A stretch of 64,000 nt of DNA from Pseudomicrostroma phylloplanum (taxonomy: Eukaryota; Basidiomycota; Exobasidiomycetes; Microstromatales). The position numbers and the translations under genes are program-made. The DNA lies in the NCBI GenBank assembly GCA_039545275.1, contig BCHS01000019.1, positions 248,001 through 312,000 of the forward strand, in the 5' to 3' direction. The notes under the pieces were generated by a model. It did not search any database. It was not told the origin of the DNA and worked only from the letters and a program-made list of their open reading frames with translations. This document shows positions 44,705 through 55,866 of the stretch, one piece after another. Within the stretch, counting starts at the first letter, position 1; the number at the start of each line of letters is the position of its first letter.

Positions 44705-47700
44705 ATGTCAGTCGATCCTTTCGACGATTCCTTCACGCGATATGAGACGCGCAAGGGCAGCACTGCCGGCAGCACTTCCTCGCTCATATCCCTCGATTCG
44801 GGAGCACGAAGCCCAGACCTCTTTACATCACATACACAAACCCTCGGCTCTCAAACGCCATCGTCAGCCAAAGCACGATCACTGCGCCGCGCGTCCTCAA
44901 AGGGTTCATGGGTCTCGAAGCCAGAAGAGGCATCGGTAGAGGCTGATAGACCTCAAGAGCCGCACTCCCTGGACCAGCATGCACCAGCCTCCATGCATGG
45001 CGTTCCGGCTTACCTCGAAGCGCCTGATCGCCCAATAGTGAAGATGACCGTGGCTGGGTACCTCAAGATGATCATCAAGTCGATCTTCTCCGCAGGTCTC
45101 GTCATAGTGCTCATCTTCGGCTACACCTACAGCATCAAAGTCATCGACCTCCATGTCACCACCGTCGGAATTTACGGTACTATTCTCATGGCTGACTTCA
45201 TCACGCAATACACCTGTGCCATCTGCAACCGTTGGGACGTCGTCAGGATTGTCCGCAAGAGAAAAGCATTGATGGGATGCCCTCCGGATAGGCGACGTCG
45301 GCCTTGGCAGACAGAGGCAAAGCAAGACCCATTGCCCGACACAGCCGACGACCCCGAGAAACAACGTCAAGCGCCGGAGGTGCCACCCAACCAGCTCATG
45401 AACCCCGACGCCGAGATCAGCATCGCCGTCGTTGGCTACCGTGAAGATGAACAGGCGTGGAAAGAGTGCCTGCGGTCGCTGCAAAAGCAGAAGCTCAAGC
45501 CCAAGTGCGTGGTTGGCGTCGTCGACGGTAACGACCAGCCCGATCTGGACATGGCAAATGCCTTCATGGAGGAATTTGCCAACCACAACAGTCTCATGGT
45601 CCACCTTCCAGTCCTGCTCTCTGCTGTCCACCGCAAAACGTACTTTGACACTCTGGCAACGTTCCCCGACAACAGAAGTAAGGCTTTAAAGGCCTGGCAC
45701 CGTGTCTCTGGCCATCACACGGAAGCCCAAAAAGCCTCCCTCGTCGTAGCACTCAATGTTGTGTTGAAGCAAGTCGACGAGTGGGAGGCCGAGTACAAGC
45801 TGTCGTCATATGAGGCGCTGTGCTTCAGTCAACCTCACGGGCACAAGCGAACCGCCATGTTCACCGCCTTTGCTATCTCCCTCTGGGCTCTCAAGACCAA
45901 ACACGCCATCTTCACTACCGACTCCGACACCCTCGTGAAAGACGACGCGCTGGACGAGATGCTCACCATCCTACAGTCCCACGGTAACGTCGGTGGTGTG
46001 ACTGGAGACGTCAAGATTTGGAACCGTGCAGAGAGCTTCCTGGCGCGTCTCTGTGCCGTACGATATTGGTTCGCTTTTAACATTGAGCGCGCCTGCCAGT
46101 CTTGGTGGCGCTGCGTCTCGTGTCTCTCAGGACCGATGTCGATGTACCGTGCGCACGATCTGCACGTCATCCTTGGGCTGTGGAACATCCAGACCTACCG
46201 CGGCAAGGAGACGACCTTTGGTGACGACCGACATCTGACCAATCAGATTCTGGCGCAAGGTTTCAAGACCCGCTACACCCACCGAACTTGGTGCGAATCC
46301 GAGAGCCCTACCCAGTTCCCTCGATGGGTAAAGCAGCAGACACGTTGGTCCAAGAGTTTCTTCCGAGAGGCCTTCTGGTTCCCCCACGCCTTCTCTCTGC
46401 ACTCGTGGTGGATGCTAGTCGAAATTACCAAGCAATCTCTCTACCCGTTCATCCTCGTCGCCACGGTCTTCCGTTTCTTGTTTGAGCCCACCGCACCCTT
46501 CCGCCCGGTCATCTGGCTGGTGACCATGTTCGGCATTGCTTTCGTCAAGTCTACGATGGCGGTCATCATCTCTGCCGATCTCTGGCTGATGGTCTTCTCC
46601 CTGTATGGCTTCGTCTACTTCTTTGGTCTCTTGCCCTCGAAGATCTTTGCGCTCCTCACGATGAACAAGACGACGTGGGGTACCAGTGCTCGATCCGCCT
46701 CTGAGATCAAGATCGGTGCCACGTTCATTGCCGAATTTTACCATCTTGGCCACTTGTGCCTGTGGTATCTCTGCACAACCTTCGGTTTGGCCTTCTTCTG
46801 CTCCGTCGTCTTCAAGATGCCTCTCCTGGCTCTTGCCGGCTTTGCTGGCTTCATACCCTGCTACATGCTCTTCAACGGTATCCCCAACCCTCTCACACCA
46901 TTCAAGTTCGTGTGGGCCAAGGTAAGCAAGCTCGTGGCGGCTATCACTGCCGTCTTTTCTTCTCTGTTTGTCAGGAAGAGCATCAAGCTGGACGACACCT
47001 TCACCGAGAAGCCAGCAAGTATACGGGAGCGACCGGAGCGACCTGCACCGATCATCATCGTGGACGAGCCAGTCTACGAGGACGAAAAGAAGCTCGTATC
47101 GCCATGGGCTTCTCCGGTCAAGACGCGCGAGAAGAGGTCGGATTCCACCGCCTCGATGATGTCCGTCGACGCCCTGCCCACATACCGCCTGCGAGCCAAT
47201 TCGACGGCTTCGACTATCTTTGAGAAGCCAGCTGGAAGGAGCAAACGTGCATACTCTGTTGCTTCGATGATGTTGGACAAGCATGCTTCTGCCGACGGCG
47301 ACAAGGCAGAGTCGATGTCGTACCCCGCTGAGAAGGGCGATTTCAGATTCGACCGGTCGGACTCGATTGCTTCCACGTCGCAAGAGCCAAGTCCAAGATA
47401 CAAGCGAAGCGATTCAGACGCTTCGATGATGACGCTCTCTATGCCTCCTCGATATCGGTCCAACTCGACAGCATCGACAGCGACTGCCTTCACACCGAGT
47501 TCATCGCGTCGCGTATCCTTCGCACCTCGTCTGTCGCCGTTTGGTCCAGAGAAGCCTAGCCCAGTCAAGTCTCACTCGAGCTTCTTGCTTGAAAGGGGCG
47601 GTGCGCCTTCTTCGCCGTTGCGAGCATCCTTTGTCGCGGCTCCAGATGGCTCACCAATGCCAGCAGGTGCAGGTCGTGCCCGATCCCAGTCCGCCACCTT

Positions 47701-48583
47701 CCAGCATTCTCCTCTCGCGCCTTCTGGGCTGCGTGACTCTGCTGTGAATGGCCGTGGTAGGGCCAACTCTCGACCTCCGCCTAGGCCCCTCTTCGTTGAG
47801 GAGGCGGAGAACGATGACACCGATGAGAAGAGTGCTACATTTCCACGTCCTCGCAGCGCTTCGGTATTGCTGCGTCCCGAGATTGCCAGGTCGCTGTCGT
47901 CAGGCTCGAGCGGAGGTAGAAAGCGTTCCAACTCGGGCACAGCGCCGCCGCCACCCTTCCCTGGACTCTTGGCTCTGGGTCATGCAGCATTGGCTTCTCC
48001 TTCATCCGTCGCTAGTGCACCGGCCATGACCAACCCTTTCCTGCAGATGCCAGTTACTGCAGCTTCTCTATTCGCGGACAAGTACCGCGTAACGAGTCCT
48101 CCGATTGAGCAAAGCTCCTCCTTCTACCCTTCAGGCGAGCACGTGGGGCCAATGTCGCGCGCTCCTTCTCAATCTCGCCGTGACTCGACATTTGGTCCTT
48201 CGACGGGGTTGGGGTTGCTCAACGTGCCACACCCAGCTCGGATGAGGTCCGGAAGCATCACCGCTGCACGAGCTGGGCGGCACTCAGAGGCTGCTCCCCA
48301 CAAGCCAGCGGCCAACAGAGGCCTCTGGTCCAACGGAACGCCCGTGTCAGCCGTCTCTGTCCCAAGCAGTCCAGTACGGGCCGTTCATCGACCATCGCCC
48401 CTATCGCCCACTCCCTCCGGCAGTGACAGCGAGGCGTCGAGCTCTGCATCCCAGACTTACCCAGTCTTTGTTCTAACGCCAGCGAGGGATCCCTTCTCTG
48501 AAGCATATGGAGCAGCAATGGACCGAGATGGAGAGCACGGGTCCGCACAGAGTATAGCCAGTCAGCATGGCTATGCCTTCTAA
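44705..48583 (+). CDS. hyaluronan/chitin-synthase-like GT2 with long disordered tail
   Basis: A single exon of 1292 residues. After a disordered N-terminus come membrane segments near 122-142 and 152-172, then a processive GT2 domain: ISIAVVGYRED (about 238-248), VVGVVDGND, the TTDSDT metal motif (404-409), SGPMSMYR (475-482), GDDRHLTN (506-513) and QQTRW (544-548). More membrane helices run to about 760. SGPMSMYR and GDDRHLTN are characteristic of class I hyaluronan synthases and of Cryptococcus Cps1-type proteins. The likely reaction is polymerising UDP-sugars (UDP-GlcNAc and UDP-GlcA for hyaluronan) and extruding the chain. Product specificity is not provable from sequence; a chitin-like product is possible. 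Residues 760-1292 are Ser/Arg-rich and contain six copies of an R-x-x-S-x-A-S motif. UDP-glucose dehydrogenase, source of UDP-GlcA, lies nearby. Confidence 0.88.
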   Translation: MSVDPFDDSFTRYETRKGSTAGSTSSLISLDSGARSPDLFTSHTQTLGSQTPSSAKARSLRRASSKGSWVSKPEEASVEADRPQEPHSLDQHAPASMHGVPAYLEAPDRPIVKMTVAGYLKMIIKSIFSAGLVIVLIFGYTYSIKVIDLHVTTVGIYGTILMADFITQYTCAICNRWDVVRIVRKRKALMGCPPDRRRRPWQTEAKQDPLPDTADDPEKQRQAPEVPPNQLMNPDAEISIAVVGYREDEQAWKECLRSLQKQKLKPKCVVGVVDGNDQPDLDMANAFMEEFANHNSLMVHLPVLLSAVHRKTYFDTLATFPDNRSKALKAWHRVSGHHTEAQKASLVVALNVVLKQVDEWEAEYKLSSYEALCFSQPHGHKRTAMFTAFAISLWALKTKHAIFTTDSDTLVKDDALDEMLTILQSHGNVGGVTGDVKIWNRAESFLARLCAVRYWFAFNIERACQSWWRCVSCLSGPMSMYRAHDLHVILGLWNIQTYRGKETTFGDDRHLTNQILAQGFKTRYTHRTWCESESPTQFPRWVKQQTRWSKSFFREAFWFPHAFSLHSWWMLVEITKQSLYPFILVATVFRFLFEPTAPFRPVIWLVTMFGIAFVKSTMAVIISADLWLMVFSLYGFVYFFGLLPSKIFALLTMNKTTWGTSARSASEIKIGATFIAEFYHLGHLCLWYLCTTFGLAFFCSVVFKMPLLALAGFAGFIPCYMLFNGIPNPLTPFKFVWAKVSKLVAAITAVFSSLFVRKSIKLDDTFTEKPASIRERPERPAPIIIVDEPVYEDEKKLVSPWASPVKTREKRSDSTASMMSVDALPTYRLRANSTASTIFEKPAGRSKRAYSVASMMLDKHASADGDKAESMSYPAEKGDFRFDRSDSIASTSQEPSPRYKRSDSDASMMTLSMPPRYRSNSTASTATAFTPSSSRRVSFAPRLSPFGPEKPSPVKSHSSFLLERGGAPSSPLRASFVAAPDGSPMPAGAGRARSQSATFQHSPLAPSGLRDSAVNGRGRANSRPPPRPLFVEEAENDDTDEKSATFPRPRSASVLLRPEIARSLSSGSSGGRKRSNSGTAPPPPFPGLLALGHAALASPSSVASAPAMTNPFLQMPVTAASLFADKYRVTSPPIEQSSSFYPSGEHVGPMSRAPSQSRRDSTFGPSTGLGLLNVPHPARMRSGSITAARAGRHSEAAPHKPAANRGLWSNGTPVSAVSVPSSPVRAVHRPSPLSPTPSGSDSEASSSASQTYPVFVLTPARDPFSEAYGAAMDRDGEHGSAQSIASQHGYAF
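47135..47478 (+). repeat. coding repeat: six R-x-x-S-x-A-S motifs
   Basis: Residues 811-925 of the GT2 protein contain RSDSTAS, RANSTAS, RAYSVAS, RSDSIAS, RSDSDAS and RSNSTAS, spaced about 17-35 residues apart in disordered sequence. Spacing varies and codons differ, so this is conserved at protein level. Confidence 0.9.
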
Positions 48584-48757
48584 AGAAGAGATTCGTAGAC
48601 GTTTGAGAGAATTATAGATATAGATATGTGGAGAGTCTTTGTCACCGTTCTTATAACCCGTTCCTATATTGTACTTTACTGTTACCCTTTATTAGCAACC
48701 CACGTTCTAAAAGCAATTTACTTTTTGCACCCTAACGTCCTGTGATAAGTCGTGACG

Positions 48758-49738
48758 CTACGACCAGACTATTGACTCTAACCAGTCTCGAAAGAACTGT
48801 GTCTGCAGCAGGTCATCGTGTTTCCCAGTCAAGCCCACAAGATCCTCATCGATTTGTCCCTTTAGAACACCTCGAAGGTAGTCTGCTGCCCCGCGTGTTT
48901 GCCTGGATGTCAGTAGCTCATCGTCCTTGGAGTGAGCAAGGATTACCCACGCTTTGCCAGCTCCCTCTGCCGCTGGCCAAGCCGGAACGGACACGGCACC
49001 CAGTCTCTCGTCCCCTCCGATCTGCAGGGGTGGATCCCCTTCCGGCACGAATGCCTGAGAGACAAAGCCGGCATAGTCCGGGTATTCGGCCAAGAGGTCT
49101 TCGAGGTCGTATATGCCATCTACCAGCACCCAGGCGTTGACTAGCTGCCGGATAGCAGCTAGCTCTTCGTTGTTGAGAGGCGGTGGAGAGGGCTGCGGGA
49201 CGCGCAGGGCGGCTGTGCAGTCGAGGAGGACTGAGCAGAGGAGCCAAGCGCCGATGGAATGGCCCACCAAGAATGTCATGCTTGGCTGGTACTCGCCTAC
49301 TGGCGGATCGAGGAGCAGCAGCTTGAGCGCCAAATGGATATCTTGAATGTGGGCGGGGTGCTGGTCAAGAATATTGCCGTCTTCGTCCGGTGCGGCAGAG
49401 GGAAGGGAGAGGCGATACTCGACTAGGGCCACGCAGCAGACTCCGGCCTTGGCTAGAGACACGGCGAGGTCATGGTGCGTCGCAATATCCCCTGTCCGCC
49501 ATGCGCCACTGTTCCAGGTAGAAGTCTTTCAGCCACGCAAACGAGTCCTATGCTACTCCTGCCAGTATTGTGCTTACCCATGGAGGAACACCAGCAAACG
49601 ACGTGTGGGAGCAGCTGGCAGCGATGCAGCGCTTGGGCTGTACAAATCGATGATCTGCCGAGGATGGCTGCCATAGGAGAGGCGTTGGATCGTACAGTCT
49701 TCTGCCTCCCTCGTGCTCTGATCCGCAGCTGTGCTCAT
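48758..49738 (-). CDS. BNA7: kynurenine formamidase-like alpha/beta hydrolase
   Basis: Two exons (49738-49578 and 49508-48758) with a 69-bp GTAAGC...CAG intron give 303 residues. The intron splits the oxyanion motif, and splicing restores LHGGAWRTGD. The nucleophile elbow is VGHSIGAWLL, an Asp lies in the HSKDDELL region, and the His is in GKHDDLLQTQFF near the C-terminus, as in the DUF/BNA7 hydrolase family. The enzyme hydrolyses N-formylkynurenine to kynurenine and formate in tryptophan breakdown and de novo NAD synthesis. Upstream TTG-initiated codons are ignored; MSTAADQ is the first ATG. It converges with the GT2 gene and is head-to-head with striatin. A related esterase is an alternative. 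Confidence 0.82.
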
Positions 49739-49905
49739 TCTACCAGCTCTTGTTTTCAACTCTTGCTGACTGTACTTGTCATTGTGTTGCTAAGTCTTAT
49801 TTCTGTAGGTGGAGTCCTGAGCGAGCGCCCTTCCGTCTGGCCCTTTCCGCCGGCGTGGGTGCAGGCCAGCAGAGGAGGGCGAGGCCACTGCGCGCGGTCG
49901 GGGTG

Positions 49906-49941
<36 letters not shown>

Positions 49942-50598
49942 CGGGGTGTTGCTCTTTCAGTCGACGACCGCTTCTGGCCCTCCGGTCGTCACACCAGCCA
50001 GGCGCGGCCCAGAGCACAAGACCTTCTTGGTCCTCGTCGTCACCATCACCTCCGCTCATCATCCCCAAGCACCTCGTCGATATCAGTCTCCTCACGCTCT
50101 CCGTCCTGCACATAATCAGCAGTGACTCAAGCTCCGAGTGACAGACTCAACCACATACCCCACCACCCTCTCCTCGTCTCGGACACCCCGCGCTCAGCCC
50201 ATCGCCTGACTCAAAGCAAGCTCCGCTCACACGACGTCACCCGCCAGCGACCTTGTCCGCGTCTACCTACGCCGATTGGGGGTATATCAATCTGATCGTG
50301 GTGATCGTCTCGTGGAGCTTCGTACCGAGAGCAGCCAGCGTGACTGTCCCTTCGTTCAGCATTGCAAGCCGCACCCGCCGGCCATCGTATGCACAGTGGC
50401 TCCCGCAACGAGACTTCATCGGACCCTCACCATAGATTACAACGCTCTTCCAACACCCCTTCCCAACGTTTCCCTTCTCGGATCTACGCACCTCTTCCTA
50501 CGTGGAACAACGGCTCTCCATCGACTACGACGCTCACATACCCAAGAGACGCACCCCTATCGCCAAAGGCTTCTGGCGGCACCTCGCAAACCACCGGC
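49739..50598. other. divergent promoter region with AGGC microsatellite
   Basis: Between BNA7 and striatin. It contains a (GCAG)n tract at 49905-49942. The plus-strand frame is open upstream of the striatin ATG (from about 50362) but does not look conserved and is probably 5' leader. Confidence 0.55.
49905..49942. repeat. (GCAG)n tetranucleotide microsatellite
   Basis: About nine tandem GCAG units between the divergent BNA7 and striatin genes. It is likely length-variable. Confidence 0.9.
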
Positions 50599-53536
50599 AT
50601 GGCCCAACAACAGCAACAACAGCATTTCAACCAAGGGATAGGAGGTCAACAGCTCAATCACGGCGGAATGCAGCAGCAGCAGCAGCAAGGAGCAGGGCTG
50701 AACCAACAGCAGCAGCACGGAGGATTGGCAGGCAATGGACTGCAACCGAATGGGGCACCCGCGGCCAACGGAGGAGGTAGTCAGGACGCTGCTAGCAGCT
50801 CTCAGCCAGAATACTCCTTGGCGGGAATCTTGCATTACCTTCAGAGCGAATGGAGGCGGTACGAGAAGGACCGCAACGAGTGGGAGATTGAGAGGGCTGA
50901 GATGAGGGTGAGTCCATTCGCGCAAGCTTGGGAGACAACGACATGACGCTGACAGCATTCGTCAATCGCTTGCTCCGTCCCCCTCGCGGCCTATCCCAGG
51001 CTCGCATTGCCCTCCTGGAGGGTGAGCGTCGAGCGGTTGAGAATCTCAAGACCGATCTGATGAGGAGAGTGAAGATGCTCGAGTATGCCCTGAGACAAGA
51101 GAGGTGAGTGATCAGGCGCTACGCACAAAAATCGGAAGCCTATACTACAGAACAGTCGCCAAAGTCTGACGAGGAGTCCTCGCTACTCTCTCTTCGCACA
51201 GATCGAAGTTCTTGTCGTCCTCCGGTGCCCAAGGAACTCTCAAGAACCCTGTCGTCGCCGGGCTGGAGAAGGACAGCAATATGCTGTCAAGTGGACGGAG
51301 CACCCCAATCCGACTGGAAGAGTCGGGTGAGTGAAATCGTGCGGAAACGCATTCTTAGAGAGACGATCCGTACTCAGCTCGCCATTGTTTGCTTTCTGCA
51401 GATTCTAACATCGCGACCCAGCGGCCGAACTCAACGTATGCTTCAAGTACGATCGGCACGTCAGCAGTGGGAGGCGTGGGAGGATCTGGTGCAACGAGCA
51501 GCACACTTGGTCAGCAGCGGGGCGCCAAAGATGGTCGATCAAGAGAGAAAAGTCGAGACTACCTGAAGCAATGTCTCCAAGAGATTGCTTACCTCACTAG
51601 CGCTACTACTCTGAACCCACTCCCTGACCGGCCCACTGGCTCACTTCTCCACGGCACGGGCAACCAGCAGGGGCCTCCGCGGCCTCGCAAGACTCTGGCA
51701 GACGAGAGCGGGCCCGAGGGTATGCCCAGGCACAGTGCTGGCTCTGGAGCCACGAACAACCCAAGCGAGACAGACGCAGCTCCGGGAGCGCAGCGGGCCT
51801 CTGCAGACGAGGTTCACAACGGTGGTGTCGCTGCTGTGATGGACCAACGTCCTGCTTCGCCCCGACCCTTTGTCATCAATGAGGAGGCCGCGCCAGAGCA
51901 AGGGCAGCGCAGTGAGCCCGCTCTGCTCGACTTTCAGCCGAGTGGCGGCGCAAACGATTGGAGAGTACAGGAACGGGAGAGCGGCGAGGCAGGAGCGGCG
52001 GGATTGATTGATAGCAGCCGGCAAGAGCTGAGTGAGACCTCGGAGAAGGTGCAGAAGCTCCTTCGAGGAGGAGGAAGCAGCGGAAGCTTTGAAGTCGGCG
52101 AAGGTGGCAGTAGAAGCGGTGTCGAAGACGATGCTCTGCTTGAGGAAGCCCACGCTGCCATGGAAGAGAGCCAATCATGGAAGCTCAAGAAGACACTGGC
52201 ACTCCACAAAGGCTCGGTCAAGGCTCTTGCCTTTGACTCGGTCAGTCTCTCGCTCTTTACAGCATCAGACGACCACTCTGTCAAGATGGTCAAGGTCGAT
52301 TCGATCGATGCTATGAGCAATTCTGCGGCGACCCCTGGCGTTGCAGCGGTCTCCCGAGGCTCGGCTTCCCGCGCAGTCGCATTCACTGGACACACAAGCG
52401 CTGTTACGGCTCTCGTCACTTGCCCATCGAAGAAGGTGCTCTACAGCGGTTCGCTAGATGCAACTTTGCGGACGTGGAAGATTCCGGATGGCGTAGAGGA
52501 TCATGAGCAGTCTAGCACACATGGCGACGACAGCAAGCTCGCAAGCGAGCAAGTCGACAGCCAGACGGTGCCTTCAGAGATCACGCAGATGACCCTCCTG
52601 CCTTCCCCTCGGGGTGAAGACGCTATCCTGGCCACCGCCTCTGCGGACGGCCTTGTCCGGCTGTACTCTCTAGAAGATGAATCGAGCAAGCCCGCTTTGC
52701 TGTTCGAGTTCGACTACTTTGGTGTCGACTCGCCGCCGGAATGCGAGGCGGCTAGGGAGGAGTTCAGAGCTGAGACTGGCGGCCTGCCCGTTCCGACTAG
52801 CATCTGCTCGATCCAATGCGACCTCAAGCTGTGCGCCGTGAGCTATTCGAATAGCTTTGTCAAGATCTTCGAAGTTGCATCAGGCAAAGAGGTCTCGCCT
52901 TCTTCAGCCACAAGCTCGTCCTCGTACGGACCTCTCAATCTGCAAGGACCCCGAGGCGACGACCCATCCTCCCAACCCAACGTCTGTCTTTCCCACCCCA
53001 CTCTCCCACTCCTCTTCACGGGCCACGAAGACAAGTTCCTCAAGGTCTCGCACCTGCACACCAGGAAGTGTCTCGCGAGCATGCATGGCCACAAGGATGC
53101 TGTCACCTCGCTGGACATTGACCCTGCGGGATTAAAGCTCCTCAGTGCGGGACACGATGGAGCGCTGCGCATCTGGGAGATTGTAGATGTGCTCAAGACG
53201 TTCACGGATCACGAGCAGACGCAGCAGGAGGGCGCCAGCGCAGGCTCCGGCGCCGGCTCAGCTGGCAAGAAGACGAGTGCGACCAAACTGCACGCGAATG
53301 GAGTCAACGCCAGCGACGGATCCGCCCCTACAGCTAATGACGAGGAGAAGACCGGCGAGCACGACGATGAGGAGGACGATGAAGAGGAGGAAAATGCCAC
53401 GCTGCGCCTAGTGCAGGAGATTGTCGACCACCACAAGACTGTGCAGGGCGAAGGCGTATTCGTGGTACGGTATCACCGCACGAGGCCTTATTTTGCTGCT
53501 GGAGGAGCGGATGGGTTGGTGAGGATCTATGGATGA
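50599..53536 (+). CDS. striatin-family WD40 scaffold (Far8/Pro11)
   Basis: Four exons (50599-50907, 51000-51103, 51202-51326, 51402-53536) with introns of 92, 98 and 75 bp give 890 residues. The N-terminus is Gln-rich. Residues 70-140 hold the striatin caveolin-binding/coiled-coil block (YSLAGILHYLQSEWRRYE, then ERAEMRARIALLEGER and RRVKMLEYALRQER), split by introns that rejoin in frame. A disordered middle follows, then seven or so WD40 repeats from about residue 270 (HKGSVKALAFDS, GHTSAVTALVTC, GHKDAVTSLDIDPAGLKLLSAGHDGALRIWE) to the C-terminal GGADGLVRIYG. An acidic insert (DDEEDDEEEEN) lies between the last repeats. Striatin is the PP2A B''' subunit at the core of the STRIPAK complex controlling cell fusion, hyphal growth and fruiting in fungi. 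Confidence 0.95.
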
Positions 53537-54043
53537 GGGGATGAGTGGGGGGTAGAGGGCGAGAGGTGTGGAAAGGAGGGGGGGATGATTGTAGGTGGGT
53601 GGTGCAGTGGAGCTGACGAGGAGGAGAAAGAGAAGAAGAGGGCTTCTCAATGTAGGTAGGAAGGAGTGAAGGGATCGATGTAGGATGAATTGAATGAATG
53701 AATGAAGCATCTCAAAGATAGAAGCAGTCCCGCACCCCCCATCCCCCGTCTACCGTTGGGTATATCCTGTTCGTCCTTTTCTACTCGTAATGGCACGTCA
53801 GAATCAATCCGTAGAAATCGCAAACGAGGAACCTTTGACCACGCACTTGGTAAAGCAAGGAAGCAGACCCACTTGAATCTTGCGCGATCGACCCAGAGAG
53901 GAAAGAAAAACACATCCCTACTGGCGCATGGTATAAGATTCCTGTCGTGTCCTGGTAGGGCTTGCCTCTCTACTCTAGTGTACAAGTCTCGCCGAGGAGC
54001 TCCCCCAACCCCTAGTCCTACTGTGCCGCCTTTTCGCCCGCCG
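53537..54043. other. convergent intergenic region
   Basis: 3' flanks of striatin and the RING-finger gene; G-rich just after the striatin stop. The ORFs crossing it are shadows of low-complexity sequence. Confidence 0.55.
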
Positions 54044-55866
54044 TCAACTCTTCCCTTCCTTCCCACCCCGTCTAGCCGTAAGCAAGGAGCGCTTAAGCTC
54101 CTCTTCGCGCTGCCGTGTCGTGGTTTCGGCACCACTAGTGCTAGTGCTACCGCTTACAGGCTCCTCCTGCTGATAAGAAGACGTGAGCCCTCCCTGCACC
54201 CGGCTCCGAGCCGGAGCTCGCGCAGAGAGGAGGAGTCGCTCCTTGAGATCGCGCTCTCGCTGTTCTGCTGACACCGACACCGACGTCGACACTGATGCAG
54301 ATGCAGCGTCTGCATCAGCGTCGACGAGACGTTGCAAGAGTTGGGCGCGCTTGGCTATTATTTCTTCCCTTTGCGGCGCCGGTGCTAGAGAGGACGACGA
54401 CGAAGGCGAGGAGGAGGAGCTCCTGGGAGGGGAGGGCGAGTGGGAGAGGCTCACCGATCCTGGTGGTCGGACGGCCTGAGGATGTTCGTTGGGTGCTTCT
54501 GCTTGGGACTTGGATTGGGGAGGTGAGTCCCTGGCGTAGTGGTTCCTTGAGACTTCGAGCTTGCTGCTCTCCTGTGGTAGCGCTGAGCTTGGCTCGGAGC
54601 TCTCTCGACGTCTCTTCCCAGTAGCCCTCCTCTCGTCACGATTCCGTCTCTCCATCTCTTCTTCCACATCATAAGCAACCACCTTATCAAACCTCTTCAC
54701 GGTCCCCCTCGCCCCCAATCTCAAGAACACTCCCAACTCATGGGAGAAATGCTCCGCCAACCGTCTCTCCCAGTGTCCATCACCGAGGACTTCCCCGAGG
54801 AGCTTGAAAAAGCCTTCTGAGCGGACATCGAGATGCTGGAGGAGGGAGAGGAGGTAGGTTGTCAGAAAAGGGACGTCCAGCGCTGTTGACGGCGCCAGCG
54901 TCGACGGTCCTGCGGAAGTGGGATCTGGAGTGGAGGTTGAAGAGGAGGAAGAGGAGGAAGTGGGAGAGGACCAGAGTGGGAGCGCGAGGAGTTCTCGCCG
55001 GAGAAAGGAGGGCAGGGCGGGAGAGAGGAGGTGTGGCTTGGCGCGTATGGACGAGGGGCTGGGAGGTGGACCGAGACCAGTGGTAGGGTTGGAGCCGAGA
55101 TGCTGAGAGGGCGAGAAGGGGCAGGTCAGGTCAGATCCAATGTGTCTAGAGGACTCACTTTTGCGTATCTGCCGTGTGCGTAGATCTGCCTCCTCTGTGT
55201 GATCTGCGGAGCAAAGTCCAAATCGGCTTGTCTGTCCGTCGTATCGCGCGAGGCATTGCGACTTGCAGAGTCTCCCTGTCGTAGTCTCCTGCGTCTACGC
55301 TCCTCGAGGATGGATCGTCTAGCTGCTCTCTGCACCTCTTCATCCTCTCTACCAAAGCTTCCGGTATGAGTCTCTCGCCTGAGCCACCACCTCTCCCAAT
55401 TCACGTCGCCCCTCCTGCCCCTGCGCACGGCGTGGAGGATGTACCTCCCGATGCCGCGATTGCACAGTGGACACCTGCCCCAGCTGCACGCCTCGCTCTC
55501 CTTGTCCCTCTCGTCCGCTTCATCCCCTCCTGCGTCACTGGGGGATCCTCGTCTAGCCTTCCCCTTGTAAGAAGCGGAAGAGACTTGTATCCAAGTGAGG
55601 ATACAGCGAAAGCAGAAGAGGGAGTGGGAGCAATTGGGTAGGATGGACCGGTCGATTATGGGAGAGGTGAGGCAGATGAGACAGCTGTCCTCTAGTTCGG
55701 CGGCGGAGGCGGCAGCATCTGCGTCGATCTCGTCTTTTTGGGCAGGTTGAGCTACAGCGTGGGGTGGTGGTCTGATCCGTGAGCTCTGTTGCGGGAGTGC
55801 TGGCTCGAGGGGAGGTAGGCGGGTATGAGAGGGCCCCACCAGAGAATGGCCGGAGGTGGCAGCCAT
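54044..55866 (-). CDS. Topors-like RING E3 ligase
   Basis: Two exons (55866-55159 and 55102-54044) with a 56-bp intron, the shortest in the window, give 588 residues. A C3HC4 RING is formed by Cys62, Cys65, Cys79, His81, Cys85, Cys88, Cys132 and Cys135, with a 43-residue insertion between the second and last cysteine pairs. After the RING come a basic Arg-rich helix and, across the junction (YAKHLGSNP), the Topors-type region with FLRRELLALPLW and a helical block (LLSLLQHLDVRSEGFFKLLGEVLGD ... LAEHFSHELGVFLRLGA). The C-terminal third is disordered and Ser/Arg-rich. Family members are ubiquitin and SUMO E3 ligases in the nucleus. The Topors assignment rests on the order of RING plus this downstream block. 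Confidence 0.8.

Noticed and set aside
46415..47383. 322-codon antisense ORF opposite the GT2 gene
   Set aside because: It mirrors a long coding exon; Arg/Glu-rich composition and no domain. Typical shadow of a GC-rich gene.
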